From Iningainema tapete BLCC-T55 (GTDB lineage: Bacteria > Cyanobacteriota > Cyanobacteriia > Cyanobacteriales > Nostocaceae), in the NCBI RefSeq assembly GCF_014698965.1, contig NZ_JACXAE010000085.1, forward strand, positions 1 through 64,000: a stretch of DNA of 64,000 bases, written 5' to 3'. A model generated the notes under the pieces. The model did no database searches. It was not told the DNA's origin and saw only the letters and a list, made by a program, of their open reading frames with translations. The number at the start of each line of letters is the position of its first letter. Positions within the stretch are counted from its first letter, which is position 1. Below, one piece after another: positions 53,501 to 63,019 of this stretch. The translations under genes and the position numbers were made by a program.

Positions 53501-55259
53501 TTGTACGCAGATCGATGCCTCCTAGATGAGATTTGAGAACATTCGAGCAGTAATCAACCTGTTCCCGGAAAATTGGCTCAGTCTCATACAACTCTCGACC
53601 CATGTCCACATATTGAGCACCCTGACCTGGAAACATAAATACAACCTGCCGATTACACGATTCTTGGCTGTGGGTAAAAACTCGTTGCGGGTCTAGTTTC
53701 TCTAAGAGTTTTACTGCATCGTCAAGGTTTTGGCAAACAACTATCCGACGGAGATCGAAAGCTCGACGACCAACCTGAAGAGTATATGCTACATCGGCTA
53801 GGTTTAGGTCAGGATGCTGCTTGAGGTGATCTGCTAAATTTGCTGTAGCAGTTTGTAGCGCTGAACTAGTTTTGGCGGAAAGCTGCAATAACTGCCAAGG
53901 GCGAGAAGAACCAGAAGCAGTTGCAGTTTCTACATCTGGAGCTTCTTCCAGAATCACATGGGCATTAGTCCCGCCAATACCGAAAGAACTCACACCTGCA
54001 CGACGGGGGATGCCGTTCGTCTTCCACTCAGAAAGTTTAGTATTGACATAAAAAGGACTGTTGTCAAAATCAATCTGGGGATTAGGCTGCTCAAAGTGCA
54101 GACTGGCAGGTATTTGTTTATGTTTGAGGGCTAGAACTGTTTTGATTAAGCTTGTAACACCTGCAGCAGTATCTAGGTGTCCTATATTTGTCTTGACTGA
54201 ACCGATCGCGCAGAAACTTTTGTTCTGGGTAGAGGCAGAGAACGCTTGTGTCAGTGCAGCAATTTCAATCGGATCTCCCAGGGATGTTCCAGTTCCATGT
54301 GCTTCAATATAGGTGATTGTTTCGGGATCAACCTCAGCGATAACTTGGGCGGCTCTAACTACTTTCGCTTGACCGTCGATCCGGGGAGCTGTGTAGCTGA
54401 CTTTGAGAGATCCATCGTTATTAATAGCTGAACCTTTGATCACAGCATGAATGTAGTCACCCTCCGCTAGGGCATCTTCTAATCGCTTCAAAACCACAAT
54501 ACCCACACCGTTGCCAAAAATGGTTCCATGCGCTTTAGCATCAAAGGCACGGCAATGTCCGTCGGGAGAAAGAATTCCCCCTTCTTGATAAAGATACCCT
54601 GCTTTTTGTGATGGATTGATGGTAACACCACCAGCCATAGCAATATCACATTCACCACCTAACAAACCTCGGCAAGCTAAATGCACGGCAACTAAAGAAG
54701 TTGAGCAGGCAGTTTGAATACCAATGGAAGGTCCCTCAAGATTTAATTTGTAAGATACCCGTGTGGCTAAGAAATCTTTGTCACTTCCCAGGAAAAATTG
54801 GTAATCATCAATAGAATTTCTAAGATTTTGATTTGAATAAATATTGAACGCATAGCTGCTCATACCTGTGCCAGCGTAAACACCAATCAATCCAGGGTAA
54901 ACTTTAGAATTATAGCCTGCATTTTCTAGTGCTGACCAAGCACATTCTAAGAATATACGATGCTGTGGATCAAGAATTTCTGCTTCTCTAGGATTGATGT
55001 CAAAAAATGAAGCGTCAAATAAATCAACGTCTTCTAATCTAGACCCATATTTAACATACTTTGGGTCGCTCAAAAGCGCCGAGTCTATCCCAGCAGATAT
55101 CAATTCTGCATCAGTGAAAGGGGATATTGACTCTACGCCATCCCGCAGATTATGCCAAAATTCTTCAATATTTTTGGCATAGGGAAAACGACCTGCCATG
55201 CCAACAATCGCTATTTCTAATCCATTCCGGTTGCTCTTTACCGAATTACTCATATACAT
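50580..55259 (-). CDS. Modular type I PKS, KS-AT-KR-ACP
   Basis: A 1559-residue single module, paralogous to the PKS at 36388-41085. KS about 14-440 (Cys near 184 in TACSTSLVA, EAHGTGTSLGD, NIGHLDT), AT about 535-835 (Ser near 637 in GHSIGEYVAA; HAFHS malonyl motif), KR region about 920-1430 and ACP near 1483 (ELGGHSMLA). The KR keeps the active-site Lys (FHTKVYG), Ser (SSLSSL) and Tyr-Asn (AYSAAN), but its glycine loop is altered (VGDFVGGLG, one residue longer than TGGxGGxG), so activity is doubtful. The ATG at 55253 overlaps the upstream NRPS stop as ATGA; an ATG at 55259 is equally possible. It would extend the beta-alanine chain by two carbons. Confidence 0.93.
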   Translation of the reverse strand: MYMSNSVKSNRNGLEIAIVGMAGRFPYAKNIEEFWHNLRDGVESISPFTDAELISAGIDSALLSDPKYVKYGSRLEDVDLFDASFFDINPREAEILDPQHRIFLECAWSALENAGYNSKVYPGLIGVYAGTGMSSYAFNIYSNQNLRNSIDDYQFFLGSDKDFLATRVSYKLNLEGPSIGIQTACSTSLVAVHLACRGLLGGECDIAMAGGVTINPSQKAGYLYQEGGILSPDGHCRAFDAKAHGTIFGNGVGIVVLKRLEDALAEGDYIHAVIKGSAINNDGSLKVSYTAPRIDGQAKVVRAAQVIAEVDPETITYIEAHGTGTSLGDPIEIAALTQAFSASTQNKSFCAIGSVKTNIGHLDTAAGVTSLIKTVLALKHKQIPASLHFEQPNPQIDFDNSPFYVNTKLSEWKTNGIPRRAGVSSFGIGGTNAHVILEEAPDVETATASGSSRPWQLLQLSAKTSSALQTATANLADHLKQHPDLNLADVAYTLQVGRRAFDLRRIVVCQNLDDAVKLLEKLDPQRVFTHSQESCNRQVVFMFPGQGAQYVDMGRELYETEPIFREQVDYCSNVLKSHLGGIDLRTIVYPPKENVQADTQQLLQQTDITQPALFVIEYALARLWMAWGICPVAMIGHSIGEYVAATLSNVFSLEDALALVAARGRLMQQLPSGTMLCVPLSEAEIQPWLNQDLSLAATNAPSLCVVSGSLEALTELQTRLSNQGVECRRLHTSHAFHSQMMDSILEPFTELVKKIKLNPPQIPFISNVTSTWITTIETSDPNYWARHLRQTVRFAAGIAELIKEPNRILLEVGPGRTLSTFALQHQVDELVTLTSLRHPKDQQSDVAFLLSTLGRLWLAGVQVDWSSFYQHERRLRIPLPTYPFERQRYWIEPQGIDSSSNLQIKLSKKPNIADWFYLPVWKRVKLLEPFKEARQALQKLCWLVFADSCTVGSQIAKRLEQDGQDVITVTVGEEFRKIGDRAYVINPQQPNDYKTLIQALCQLDKTPQRIVHLWSITPKTQIKPGIEFFQKCQDLGFYSLLFLAQALSKQNITTPVQITVVSNNIHDVVGQEELNPEKATVLGPCKVIPQEYPNITCRNVDIVISESGIQENQLITELTAQSSDVVVAYRDNYRWVQTFEPAQLKDAVEQTTRLRKGGNYLIVGDFVGGLGLVFAEAITQTVNVKLILVGNTGLPQTNEWSKWLETHGNQDKVCSQIRKIQALEELGAEFLIIDADVANQEQMQAAINQVYEHFDRIHGVFHATPMSNYSSAFSIQDIGRSECETQFHTKVYGLSILEKVLQGRDIDFYLVQSSLSSLVGGLGLVAYSAANLFIDAFVNKRNQTSFIPWFSINWDVVNEEEQEKNTSVLGKSVAELAMTSKEVWDVSQRILSIGAGGQFVISPGDLQTRLDQWIQREFLQNTENLKQSQQGDKSGHHARQNLPTVYTDPRNEIEQSIANTWQELLGIAQVGIYDNFFELGGHSMLAIQVISRLREIFQVEIPLRSILFDAPTVAGLAAVVLELQPKQEELQDIQEITTLLQEVQSLSSEEIQAFLVKDS

Positions 55260-58200
55260 TTTCCCTGAATAAATTTATTACTGATTGCTAGGATTTTTTT
55301 GATTCGTGCTTTACCATCTTGTAACTTTTCTGTTCTGCTATCAATTTGAGTAGAAGATAGTTTATTGTTGTTTGTTTTAGCCAATAATTCTGCTAAAGAG
55401 CTTATAGTTGGATATCTGAATAATTCGAGTATTGATAAATCTGCTGGAAATATCTGACGTAACTTGTTATGAACCTGAAGCAAGAGCAATGAATGACCAC
55501 CGAGTTCAAAGAAATTATCATGAATACCCACACCCTCAAAATGAAGTACTTCTTGCCAAATCTGAGCAATAGTTTTTTCTATCTCGGTTTGAGGTTGCTG
55601 ATAAATTGCTTGCAATTCGGGACGTGTTTGATCGGGAACTCTTAGAGCGTGGCGGTCTATCTTACCGTTTGGCAACAGTGGCAAAGCTTCTAGAGTCACA
55701 AAAGCTCTTGGGATCATATACTCAGGCAGTTGCTGTTTGAGCAGATGATGCAGTTCGCTTACTGTAACTGTCTGCTGTGGATGCGAAACTACATAAGCTA
55801 CCAACTGTTGTTTACTAGGTTCATCCGGACTAGCTATGACTACAGCCTGCTTTACCACTGGATGTTGAGCTAACACCGCTTCAATTTCTCCTAGCTCAAT
55901 GCGAAAACCGCGAACCTTCACTTGGTAATCGATGCGTCCCAAGTACTCTAGATCGCCATTGGGGAGATAGCGGGAGCGATCTCCGGTTTTGTATAAACGC
56001 CCACTAAATCCAAAATCGGTGAAGGGATTGGGGATAAACCGCTCGTTCGTCAGATCGGGACGGTTCAAATAACCTCTTGCCAGTCCAGCACCACCAACAT
56101 ACAGTTCCCCTGGAATGCCAGTGGGTAGAGGCTTTTGCTGCTTGTCCAGTACATAGACTTGCGTATTGGCAATCGGACGACCGATCGCCACACGCGACTG
56201 TACCGATGCAAGTGGCTCTATACTTTTATAAGTAACATCAGCAGAGACTTCCGACGACCCGTAAAGGTTTAACAAAGTACTGTTTGGCATCACTAGACGA
56301 AAGTTCTGCAACAAGTCGATGGAGATTGCTTCACCACTTGTCACCCATAACTTTAATTTAGGTAGCCGCAACTGTAAGTCGTCTTCGTTTTCCAAAAGTA
56401 CACGCAGCAAAGAAGGGACAAGTACTAGGCGAGTGACATTATGGTGGGCAAGGGTTGCCACGAATTTTGGCGGATCTAGTACAACGCTATCTGGCACAAT
56501 GACTGTCGGAATTCCTTGCAGTAAGGGTCCAAAAATTTCCCACACTGAATCGACAAAGTTTAAGGATGTCTTTTGGCAGCAAACTTCATCTGGTGTAAAT
56601 GGATACTTCTGCCACATCCATTGAAAACGATTAACTGCTCCGCGATGCAAACCACAAACTCCCTTAGGTTTACCTGTTGAGCCAGAGGTATAAATCACAT
56701 ATGCCAGATTGTCAGTGGTGCAATGATTGACAGGGTTGTGTGGGCTTTCTAGGGCAATACAATCCCAATCAGTGTCAAGGTAAACTATCTGTGCTTGATG
56801 TTGCCCAAGTGTGTTGGCTTGCTGAGTCGTCAGCAGTACTGAAACTTTTGCATCCTCTAGCATGAAGGCTAAGCGCTGTTGTGGATACGCTGGATCTAGG
56901 GGTACGTATGCACCCCCTGCTTTAAGAATGCCCAAAAGCGCGATCGCCATCTCTGGGGATCGCTCTATACAAATGCCCACCAGTACTTCTGGTTTGACGC
57001 CCAACTTTCTCAGGTAATGTGCTAATTGATTTGCCCTTGTGTTTAGTTCTCGGTAGGTTAATTTTTGCTCTTCAAATACCACTGCAATAGCATCGGGTGT
57101 CATTGCCGCTTGTGCTTCAAACAACTCGTGAATACATACATCACTAGACCAATCAGTAGAGGTATTATTCCACTCCACTATTAGAGTATGCAACTCAGTT
57201 GCTGTCAACAGGGGTAAGTCAGATAACTTTGCTTGCGGATTGGCAGTAATACTTTCCAGTAAGGTTTGAAAATGCTCCACCATTCGAGTAATGGTTTCCG
57301 AATTGAACAGATCGGTGTTGTATTCCAAAAACCCTGTCAGTTCTAACTCACCGTCTATGACGTACAGAGTCAAATCAAACTTGGCAGTCTTACTGTGCAT
57401 CTGATGCCAACTTAGGGTTAAACCGGGTAATGTCAACTCCTTGTGAATATCTTCAAGTAAAACAAACATGACTTGGAAAAAAGGCATGTAGCTGAGATTT
57501 CGCTCTGGATGTAGTTCTTGCACTAGTTGCTCAAAAGGCAGATCTGCATGGGCATATGCACCCACGCACACCTCGCGTACTCTACGGAGCAACTCTAAGA
57601 AACTTGGGTTCCCAGAAAGGTTAGTACGCAGAACTAGGGTATTGACAAAGAATCCAATTAGCCCTTGAATCTCCGTTTGGTTGCGGTTAGCAATCGGAGA
57701 GCCTACGCAAATGTCATCCTCTTGTGTGTAGCGGTACAGCAACGTTTGAAATGCTGCCAGTAGCGTCATGAACAGAGTGACTCCTTCCCGGTTGCTCATG
57801 GCTCTGAGCCTGTGTGTCAGTGAAAGTGACAGTTTCCAAGGGATAACCGCACCTTGAAAGCTTTGCACAGGAGGGCGGGGGCGATCGTTCGGTAACAGTA
57901 CAGTCGGAACATCTGCTAGTTGTTGCTTCCAATAAGATATCTGAGTCTGTTGTCGTTGCTGCAACCACTGATGCTGCCAGATAGCAAAGTCAGCGTACTG
58001 GATGGGCAGCGCTGGAAGTGGCGAAGGTTGGACGGTATCAAAGGCTTTGTAAAGGATTGTTAATTCCTTCAGCAGCACTTGCATCGACCAGCCATCAGCG
58101 GCAATATGGTGAATGACGAAGACTAGTAAATGTTCTTGCTCAAGAGTTTGTAGCAGTGTTACTCGCAGTAACCGATCTGATGTCAAGTCAAAGGGTTTGT

Positions 58201-58648
58201 GAGCTAATTCTGTTGTCAGCCGCTCAACTTCAATTTGTCGCACAGCTTCTGGCAACGAGTGCAGGTGTACAACCGATAGTGTCACAGTCACATTCGGGTG
58301 AATGACTTGAACTGGTTGTCCCTCCACCATTTCAATATTGGTGCGTAGGGACTCATGACGTTGCACAATCTCGTTGAGACTCTGCTCCAGCACTACCACG
58401 TTCAGCGTACCCAACAGGCGTATACATGTCAGTTCATTGTAAACAGGACTTTTGGGATCTAACTGGTGGAGAAACCACAACCTAGCCTGTGTACTAGACA
58501 AAGGCGCAGGATCGTGAGAACGTCGAGGAATAACTTTTAATTGAGAATTAGTTTCGGTTTTCCCCCGCAACCGCTTTTCCAGCAAAGCTTGTTTAGTAGG
58601 AGAAAGCTTAGACTTTAGTTGTGAAATTTCATATCTTTTTTCATCCAT
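55250..58648 (-). CDS. NRPS module C-A-PCP, predicted beta-alanine-activating
   Basis: A protein of 1132 residues from ATG 58648; an in-frame TTG four codons upstream is less likely. Condensation domain about 45-470 (HHIAADG near 178), adenylation about 490-1000 (YTSGSTGKPKG near 656; FVDSVWE near 698), PCP near 1049 (ELGGHSLLL). The pocket reads V-D-W-V-V-S-L-A-D-K: Val instead of Asp235, matching beta-alanine codes. The leading C domain implies that it accepts a chain from another protein, probably the PKS whose end lies at the right edge. It is the first gene of the roughly 31-kb minus-strand operon and overlaps the next gene by up to 10 bases. Confidence 0.93.
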   Translation of the reverse strand: MDEKRYEISQLKSKLSPTKQALLEKRLRGKTETNSQLKVIPRRSHDPAPLSSTQARLWFLHQLDPKSPVYNELTCIRLLGTLNVVVLEQSLNEIVQRHESLRTNIEMVEGQPVQVIHPNVTVTLSVVHLHSLPEAVRQIEVERLTTELAHKPFDLTSDRLLRVTLLQTLEQEHLLVFVIHHIAADGWSMQVLLKELTILYKAFDTVQPSPLPALPIQYADFAIWQHQWLQQRQQTQISYWKQQLADVPTVLLPNDRPRPPVQSFQGAVIPWKLSLSLTHRLRAMSNREGVTLFMTLLAAFQTLLYRYTQEDDICVGSPIANRNQTEIQGLIGFFVNTLVLRTNLSGNPSFLELLRRVREVCVGAYAHADLPFEQLVQELHPERNLSYMPFFQVMFVLLEDIHKELTLPGLTLSWHQMHSKTAKFDLTLYVIDGELELTGFLEYNTDLFNSETITRMVEHFQTLLESITANPQAKLSDLPLLTATELHTLIVEWNNTSTDWSSDVCIHELFEAQAAMTPDAIAVVFEEQKLTYRELNTRANQLAHYLRKLGVKPEVLVGICIERSPEMAIALLGILKAGGAYVPLDPAYPQQRLAFMLEDAKVSVLLTTQQANTLGQHQAQIVYLDTDWDCIALESPHNPVNHCTTDNLAYVIYTSGSTGKPKGVCGLHRGAVNRFQWMWQKYPFTPDEVCCQKTSLNFVDSVWEIFGPLLQGIPTVIVPDSVVLDPPKFVATLAHHNVTRLVLVPSLLRVLLENEDDLQLRLPKLKLWVTSGEAISIDLLQNFRLVMPNSTLLNLYGSSEVSADVTYKSIEPLASVQSRVAIGRPIANTQVYVLDKQQKPLPTGIPGELYVGGAGLARGYLNRPDLTNERFIPNPFTDFGFSGRLYKTGDRSRYLPNGDLEYLGRIDYQVKVRGFRIELGEIEAVLAQHPVVKQAVVIASPDEPSKQQLVAYVVSHPQQTVTVSELHHLLKQQLPEYMIPRAFVTLEALPLLPNGKIDRHALRVPDQTRPELQAIYQQPQTEIEKTIAQIWQEVLHFEGVGIHDNFFELGGHSLLLLQVHNKLRQIFPADLSILELFRYPTISSLAELLAKTNNNKLSSTQIDSRTEKLQDGKARIKKILAISNKFIQGKCI

Positions 58649-59187
58649 AGTGACTCTCAATAAGTATTTAATGAACTTATTGTGAATCCATAATTTGGAT
58701 TTTCACAGCAAGCCCTTTTGCAGATATCTTCAGATTGTTTTAGCTACAGCAAATTTTTAGATTACGGTGCGTTACGGTGTCACTAACGCACCTCTCTTAA
58801 ACTTATTGATATGCCTTTTCAATTAGTCTCATCTACTTTACTGGAAATTTATTGCTTTAAGCAACTAGTTATTAATAGGTATGATATATCAATAAAAACA
58901 AAAACTATTAATTTTAGTTATCAATTACAATTCTGTCTTTTGGTAGATGTCAAGTGTTTACTAAGCAAATTCCTTTGCTTGAGCAGAAAAAAGTAACTAT
59001 AAGCTACAAAAAGCTAGTGTCTTGATACTCGGTTGAACTAAGCAAAAATTATTAGCAATTATTTTCATATTTCCTTTCTCTTTACTTGAGTGATAAAATC
59101 GTCTAATCTTCTGACTATAATGAAAGTTTTTTTTATTTACCTAGATTCTTTTAATCCAAGGGATGCATTTGTTTCGTGAGGAGATCG
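58649..59187. promoter_or_regulatory. Divergent control region between NRPS operon and receptor operon
   Basis: An AT-rich region of 539 bases that must hold the promoters of both operons. An inverted repeat GGTGCGTTA (58766-58774) facing TAACGCACC (58784-58792) is a common dispersed cyanobacterial hairpin. The AATTATT direct repeat in AAAATTATTAGCAATTATTT at about 59046-59065 is A/T-rich enough to be a candidate Fur-type site, but the match is weak. No clear -35/-10 pair stands out. Confidence 0.45.
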
Positions 59188-61860
59188 ATGAAACTCAACC
59201 AACTATTAAGCGTGCTGTTGCTGACTAGTTTGCCAACGGTGTTGCACACAACTCTAGCCAAAAGTGAGGAGATTGCCATACAAGGCGATCACTTATCAAC
59301 TAAAGTGAGTGCAACTTCACAGCCAGTTGCACCCACCAAAGTCATTCCGCGACTGAGTGAGGTAGCACGTCCGATTACGAGCGCACAAATCCTAGCGCAA
59401 TCACCCCCTACCAAAGCACAAGTAATACAAATTACATCCGTCAAGGCTAATCCTACTGCTAAAGGTGTGGAAGTAATTTTACAAACATCAGTTGGGGAAC
59501 AGTTACAAGTAACCAATCGCAGTTCGGGTAATAGCTTTATTGCTGATATACCTAATGCCCAATTGCGTCTACCAAGCGGTGAAACATTCATCTTCCGCTC
59601 CGAAAAGCCGCTACCGGGAATTACTGAGATAATTGTAATAAATCTGGATGCGAATACTGTCCGAGTGACGGTGACGGGTGAAGCACTGTTGCCAACAGTG
59701 GAGTTGTTTGACAGTCCGAATGAGGGTCTGATCTTTAGCGTTGCAACGGCTGCATTCACGCAGCAACCGCAGCAACCCCAACCATCACAAAAGCCAGCGC
59801 CGAGTAAACCTGAGAGTGAAACCCAGCCAGATAAACCATCATCTTCTGGCGATGAACCGATAGAACTGGTGGTGACCGGTGAGCAAGACGGATATCGTAC
59901 TCCCGATGCTACCACTCCTACAAAAACAGATACTCCTTTACGCGATATTCCCCAGTCTATTCAAGTCATTCCCCAACAGGTAATCAAAGATCAACAAGTA
60001 ACTCGTGTGGGCGATGCGTTAAGAAACGTCAGTGGCGTACAACAACCAGCTAATACGTCCCGCAGTCATTTTGATATATTTTTCATCCGTGGCTTTTCCA
60101 GTGTCAACGAAGGAGTTCTCAGAAATGGTTTGAGAGACAGAACTAATACTCGCATCGGCTCTGAAGTTGCTAACCTGGAGCGCATCGAAGTTCTCAAAGG
60201 ACCCTCCGCAGCTCTCTATGGTCAGGGTGGTCTGGGCGGCACAATTAATTTAATCACGAAACAGCCCCTACAAGATCCCTTCTACTCAGTAGAAGCCTTT
60301 GTGGGCAATTTCGATTTTTATCGAGGTGCGATCGACTTCTCAGGTCCCTTGAATTCTGATAAAACTCTACTGTATCGCTTGAACGCTGCTGGTGAAAGTT
60401 CAGGCAGTTTCGTTGATTTCGTTGAAAGCCAAACTTATTTTGTTGCACCTGTTTTAACTTGGCTCATTAGTGACAAAACTAAGCTGACTTTTGAAGCTGA
60501 ATACGTAAATTCACCCAAGAGGGATGAGTGGGGACTACCAGCAGAAGGGACTGTGTTACCAAATCCCAATGGCAAGATTCCATTAAATCGTTACGTCGGA
60601 GAACCTACAGAAGAAGACAATCGTAGTGCGTTTCGAGTTGGCTACAACTTGGAGCATCGCTTCAGTAAAAATTGGCAGGTGCGAAATGCCTTTCGAGCGT
60701 CGTTTTTTAGAAACACGGCAGAAACTAACTTTCCTGCTAGTCTACGACCAGATAAACGCACTTTGCAAAGAAACTCTATTAAAACACTGGCTGCTCCCAC
60801 AGACATCTATACTTTAGACTCATACATTGTCGGTAAGTTTAATACTGGTAGCATACAACACCAAATAGTCGCTGGTTTCGATTTGTTTAGAGAATTGAAT
60901 TCTACCAATTTAGAGACTCGAACCAGTACAATCGACATCTTTAATCCCGCTGTCAGAACTTTTGCATCGACTATATCAAGACAAGACAATAAATTTACGC
61001 GGGATGCATTAGGTCTTTACATTCAAGACCAAATCACGCTATTCGAGAATCTTAAATTATTGCTGGGCGGACGCTTTGATATCATCAGTGAAAAATATGA
61101 AGACTTTATCCCTATCACTCGACCAGAAAAATTTCGGCAAAACGAAGCTTTTAGCCCCAGAGTAGGAATTGTCTATCAACCCATCAAACCAATTTCCCTC
61201 TACGCCAGCTACAATCGCTCGTTTACTCAGGTAACTGGCACAACCTTTGATACTACTTTATTTGAGCCAGAACGCGGTACTCAGTATGAAGTGGGGATCA
61301 AGGCAGATTTGAATGACAAAATTTCTGCAACCCTTGCTTTCTATGACATAACTCGCTCCAATGTTCTGATTACCAATCCCAGCGATACCCGCTTTTCCCT
61401 GCAAGTAGGTGAGCAAAAAAGTCGGGGGATTGAGTTAGATATTGGTGGTGAAATATTACCCGATTTGAACATTATCGCCTCCTATGCCTACACCGATGCA
61501 TATGTTAGTAAAGAACCTCTTAGACCACAGTTGGTGGACAACACATTGAATAATGTGCCGAAACATAGCGCTAGTTTATGGACAACTTATGAAATTCAAA
61601 CAGGTTCTTTCCAAGGGTTAGGATTTGGCTTAGGGTTTTACTATGTAGGCGATCGCCAAGGAGACATAGCAAACAGTTTCGAGATCCCGAATTATGTGCG
61701 GACAGATGCTGCCATCTTCTATAAACGAAATAATTTCCGCGCCGCAGTCAATATCAAAAACTTATTTGACATCACCTATTTTGAATCCGTGACAAATAAC
61801 TTGCGTGTCTATCCAGGCGCACCCGTAACTGTACAGGGAACTATTGCATGGGAATTTTAG
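59188..61860 (+). CDS. TonB-dependent siderophore receptor with AMIN domain
   Basis: An 890-residue outer-membrane receptor. ATG 59188 follows GAGGAG by four bases; an upstream in-frame GTG overlaps that site and is rejected. Order: signal peptide (MKLNQLLSVLLLTSLPTVLH), AMIN domain about 80-185 (ITSVKANPTAKGVEVILQTS), a Pro/Gln linker about 190-225, the plug (DTPLRDIPQSIQVIPQQVIK; LRNVSGVQQ; FIRGFSS; LKGPSAALYGQGGLGGTINL) about 250-360, and a beta barrel ending in NNLRVYPGAPVTVQGTIAWE plus a terminal Phe. FhuA/FhuE-like receptors of this build import ferric siderophores; the AMIN addition is typical of cyanobacteria. It likely takes back the cluster's own iron-loaded product. It is 12 bases ahead of the PepSY gene. 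Confidence 0.92.
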   Translation: MKLNQLLSVLLLTSLPTVLHTTLAKSEEIAIQGDHLSTKVSATSQPVAPTKVIPRLSEVARPITSAQILAQSPPTKAQVIQITSVKANPTAKGVEVILQTSVGEQLQVTNRSSGNSFIADIPNAQLRLPSGETFIFRSEKPLPGITEIIVINLDANTVRVTVTGEALLPTVELFDSPNEGLIFSVATAAFTQQPQQPQPSQKPAPSKPESETQPDKPSSSGDEPIELVVTGEQDGYRTPDATTPTKTDTPLRDIPQSIQVIPQQVIKDQQVTRVGDALRNVSGVQQPANTSRSHFDIFFIRGFSSVNEGVLRNGLRDRTNTRIGSEVANLERIEVLKGPSAALYGQGGLGGTINLITKQPLQDPFYSVEAFVGNFDFYRGAIDFSGPLNSDKTLLYRLNAAGESSGSFVDFVESQTYFVAPVLTWLISDKTKLTFEAEYVNSPKRDEWGLPAEGTVLPNPNGKIPLNRYVGEPTEEDNRSAFRVGYNLEHRFSKNWQVRNAFRASFFRNTAETNFPASLRPDKRTLQRNSIKTLAAPTDIYTLDSYIVGKFNTGSIQHQIVAGFDLFRELNSTNLETRTSTIDIFNPAVRTFASTISRQDNKFTRDALGLYIQDQITLFENLKLLLGGRFDIISEKYEDFIPITRPEKFRQNEAFSPRVGIVYQPIKPISLYASYNRSFTQVTGTTFDTTLFEPERGTQYEVGIKADLNDKISATLAFYDITRSNVLITNPSDTRFSLQVGEQKSRGIELDIGGEILPDLNIIASYAYTDAYVSKEPLRPQLVDNTLNNVPKHSASLWTTYEIQTGSFQGLGFGLGFYYVGDRQGDIANSFEIPNYVRTDAAIFYKRNNFRAAVNIKNLFDITYFESVTNNLRVYPGAPVTVQGTIAWEF

Positions 61861-61872
61861 GAGCAATTTGCA

Positions 61873-63018
61873 ATGAAGCGACATAAATTACGCCACCTTG
61901 CTTTTTATCTACACCGTTACATTGGACTAGCAGTAGGACTGCTTTTGGTGCTTATCGGCTTAACAGGTAGCTTACTGGTGTTTGCAGATGAAATCGACCA
62001 CTTCTTACTTAATCGCCAGATGGGACATATTATTCCCTCTGGACAACGAGTTTCCATCGAGTCAGTCCTAAATACAGTTAAGACTGCTTACAGTAACCAA
62101 CCCGAACTCAAACTTAATGTGATTCGGACACTGCCAGAACCAGATGTTCCTTACCAAATCTTCCTCGCTTCTCCTACAGGTGCACGTACAGAAATCCATG
62201 TAAATCCTTATACAGGCGCGATTATGGGGAGTCGTTCTGGGGACTATCACCCGATGGCTTTGGTACTCAAGTTACACTACCAATTCCTCGCAGGTGAAAC
62301 CGGGCAACAAATTATTGGCGTCGTGGGGCTGTTGTTCTTCATCCTCAGTATTACAGGTATCATTCTTTGGCCTGGTTGGCGAAAGCTGATATCTGGTGTG
62401 AGAATAAAGCTCAAAGCACATCCAAAAAGGAAAAGTTTTGACATCCACAAAGTGGCAGGAATTACTGCTGGTGTCTTCCTGGCAATACTTAGTTTCACCG
62501 GGTTGTGTTTTAACTTCTACAATTTCACCAAACCCATCATCTACGCAGTCACATTCACCCCCAATCTACCCAACCCTGTTTCCCAACCGATTGTGGGCAA
62601 GACACCACTCTTGCTGAGGGAACTATTGCAAAAAGCTGATGCTGCCCTGCCCAACGCTGTCACAACCTACGTTGTCTTGCCAAAAAAACCAACCGATGCT
62701 CTCAGAGTCGGTAAAAAGCTACCCCAGGAAAGCTGGAAATTCGGTTTCAGTCAGGTTTATCTCGACCAATACACTGGAAAGGTAGTGCAACTGAAGAATG
62801 GGTTGATGTCATCACCAGGCGACAAAGTTTTAAATTCCTTCATCTATCTGCACTTTGGCATCTTCGGTGGACTGTTCACCCGCGTTCTCTACATATTCGT
62901 CGGTCTTGCGCCCACGGTTCTGTTTGTGACAGGTTTGATCATGTGGCGCTATCGCAGGCACACAAGAGGAGGAACTGAAGGGGCGATGCAGGAAATTACA
63001 CATTCGCGCCCTTATTGA
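61873..63018 (+). CDS. PepSY-associated membrane protein, putative iron-siderophore reductase
   Basis: A 381-residue inner-membrane protein with four long helices: YIGLAVGLLLVLIGLTGSLL near 16-35, IIGVVGLLFFILSITGIILW near 145-165, GITAGVFLAILSFTGLCF near 196-213, and RVLYIFVGLAPTVLFVTGLI near 337-356. The PepSY_TM signature (HRYIGL with its conserved His, later DIHKVAG with His) is present; such His pairs suggest heme binding. Proteins of this type (PiuB, FhuF-neighbour) accompany TonB receptors and are thought to reduce or release iron in the periplasm. The gene is 12 bases after the receptor and ends one base from the convergent PKS stop. Confidence 0.87.
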   Translation: MKRHKLRHLAFYLHRYIGLAVGLLLVLIGLTGSLLVFADEIDHFLLNRQMGHIIPSGQRVSIESVLNTVKTAYSNQPELKLNVIRTLPEPDVPYQIFLASPTGARTEIHVNPYTGAIMGSRSGDYHPMALVLKLHYQFLAGETGQQIIGVVGLLFFILSITGIILWPGWRKLISGVRIKLKAHPKRKSFDIHKVAGITAGVFLAILSFTGLCFNFYNFTKPIIYAVTFTPNLPNPVSQPIVGKTPLLLRELLQKADAALPNAVTTYVVLPKKPTDALRVGKKLPQESWKFGFSQVYLDQYTGKVVQLKNGLMSSPGDKVLNSFIYLHFGIFGGLFTRVLYIFVGLAPTVLFVTGLIMWRYRRHTRGGTEGAMQEITHSRPY

Positions 63019-63019
63019 T

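Noticed and set aside
59042-59070. A definite Fur box upstream of the receptor gene
   Set aside because: The AT-rich segment only weakly resembles the consensus; it is mentioned only as a candidate within the control region.
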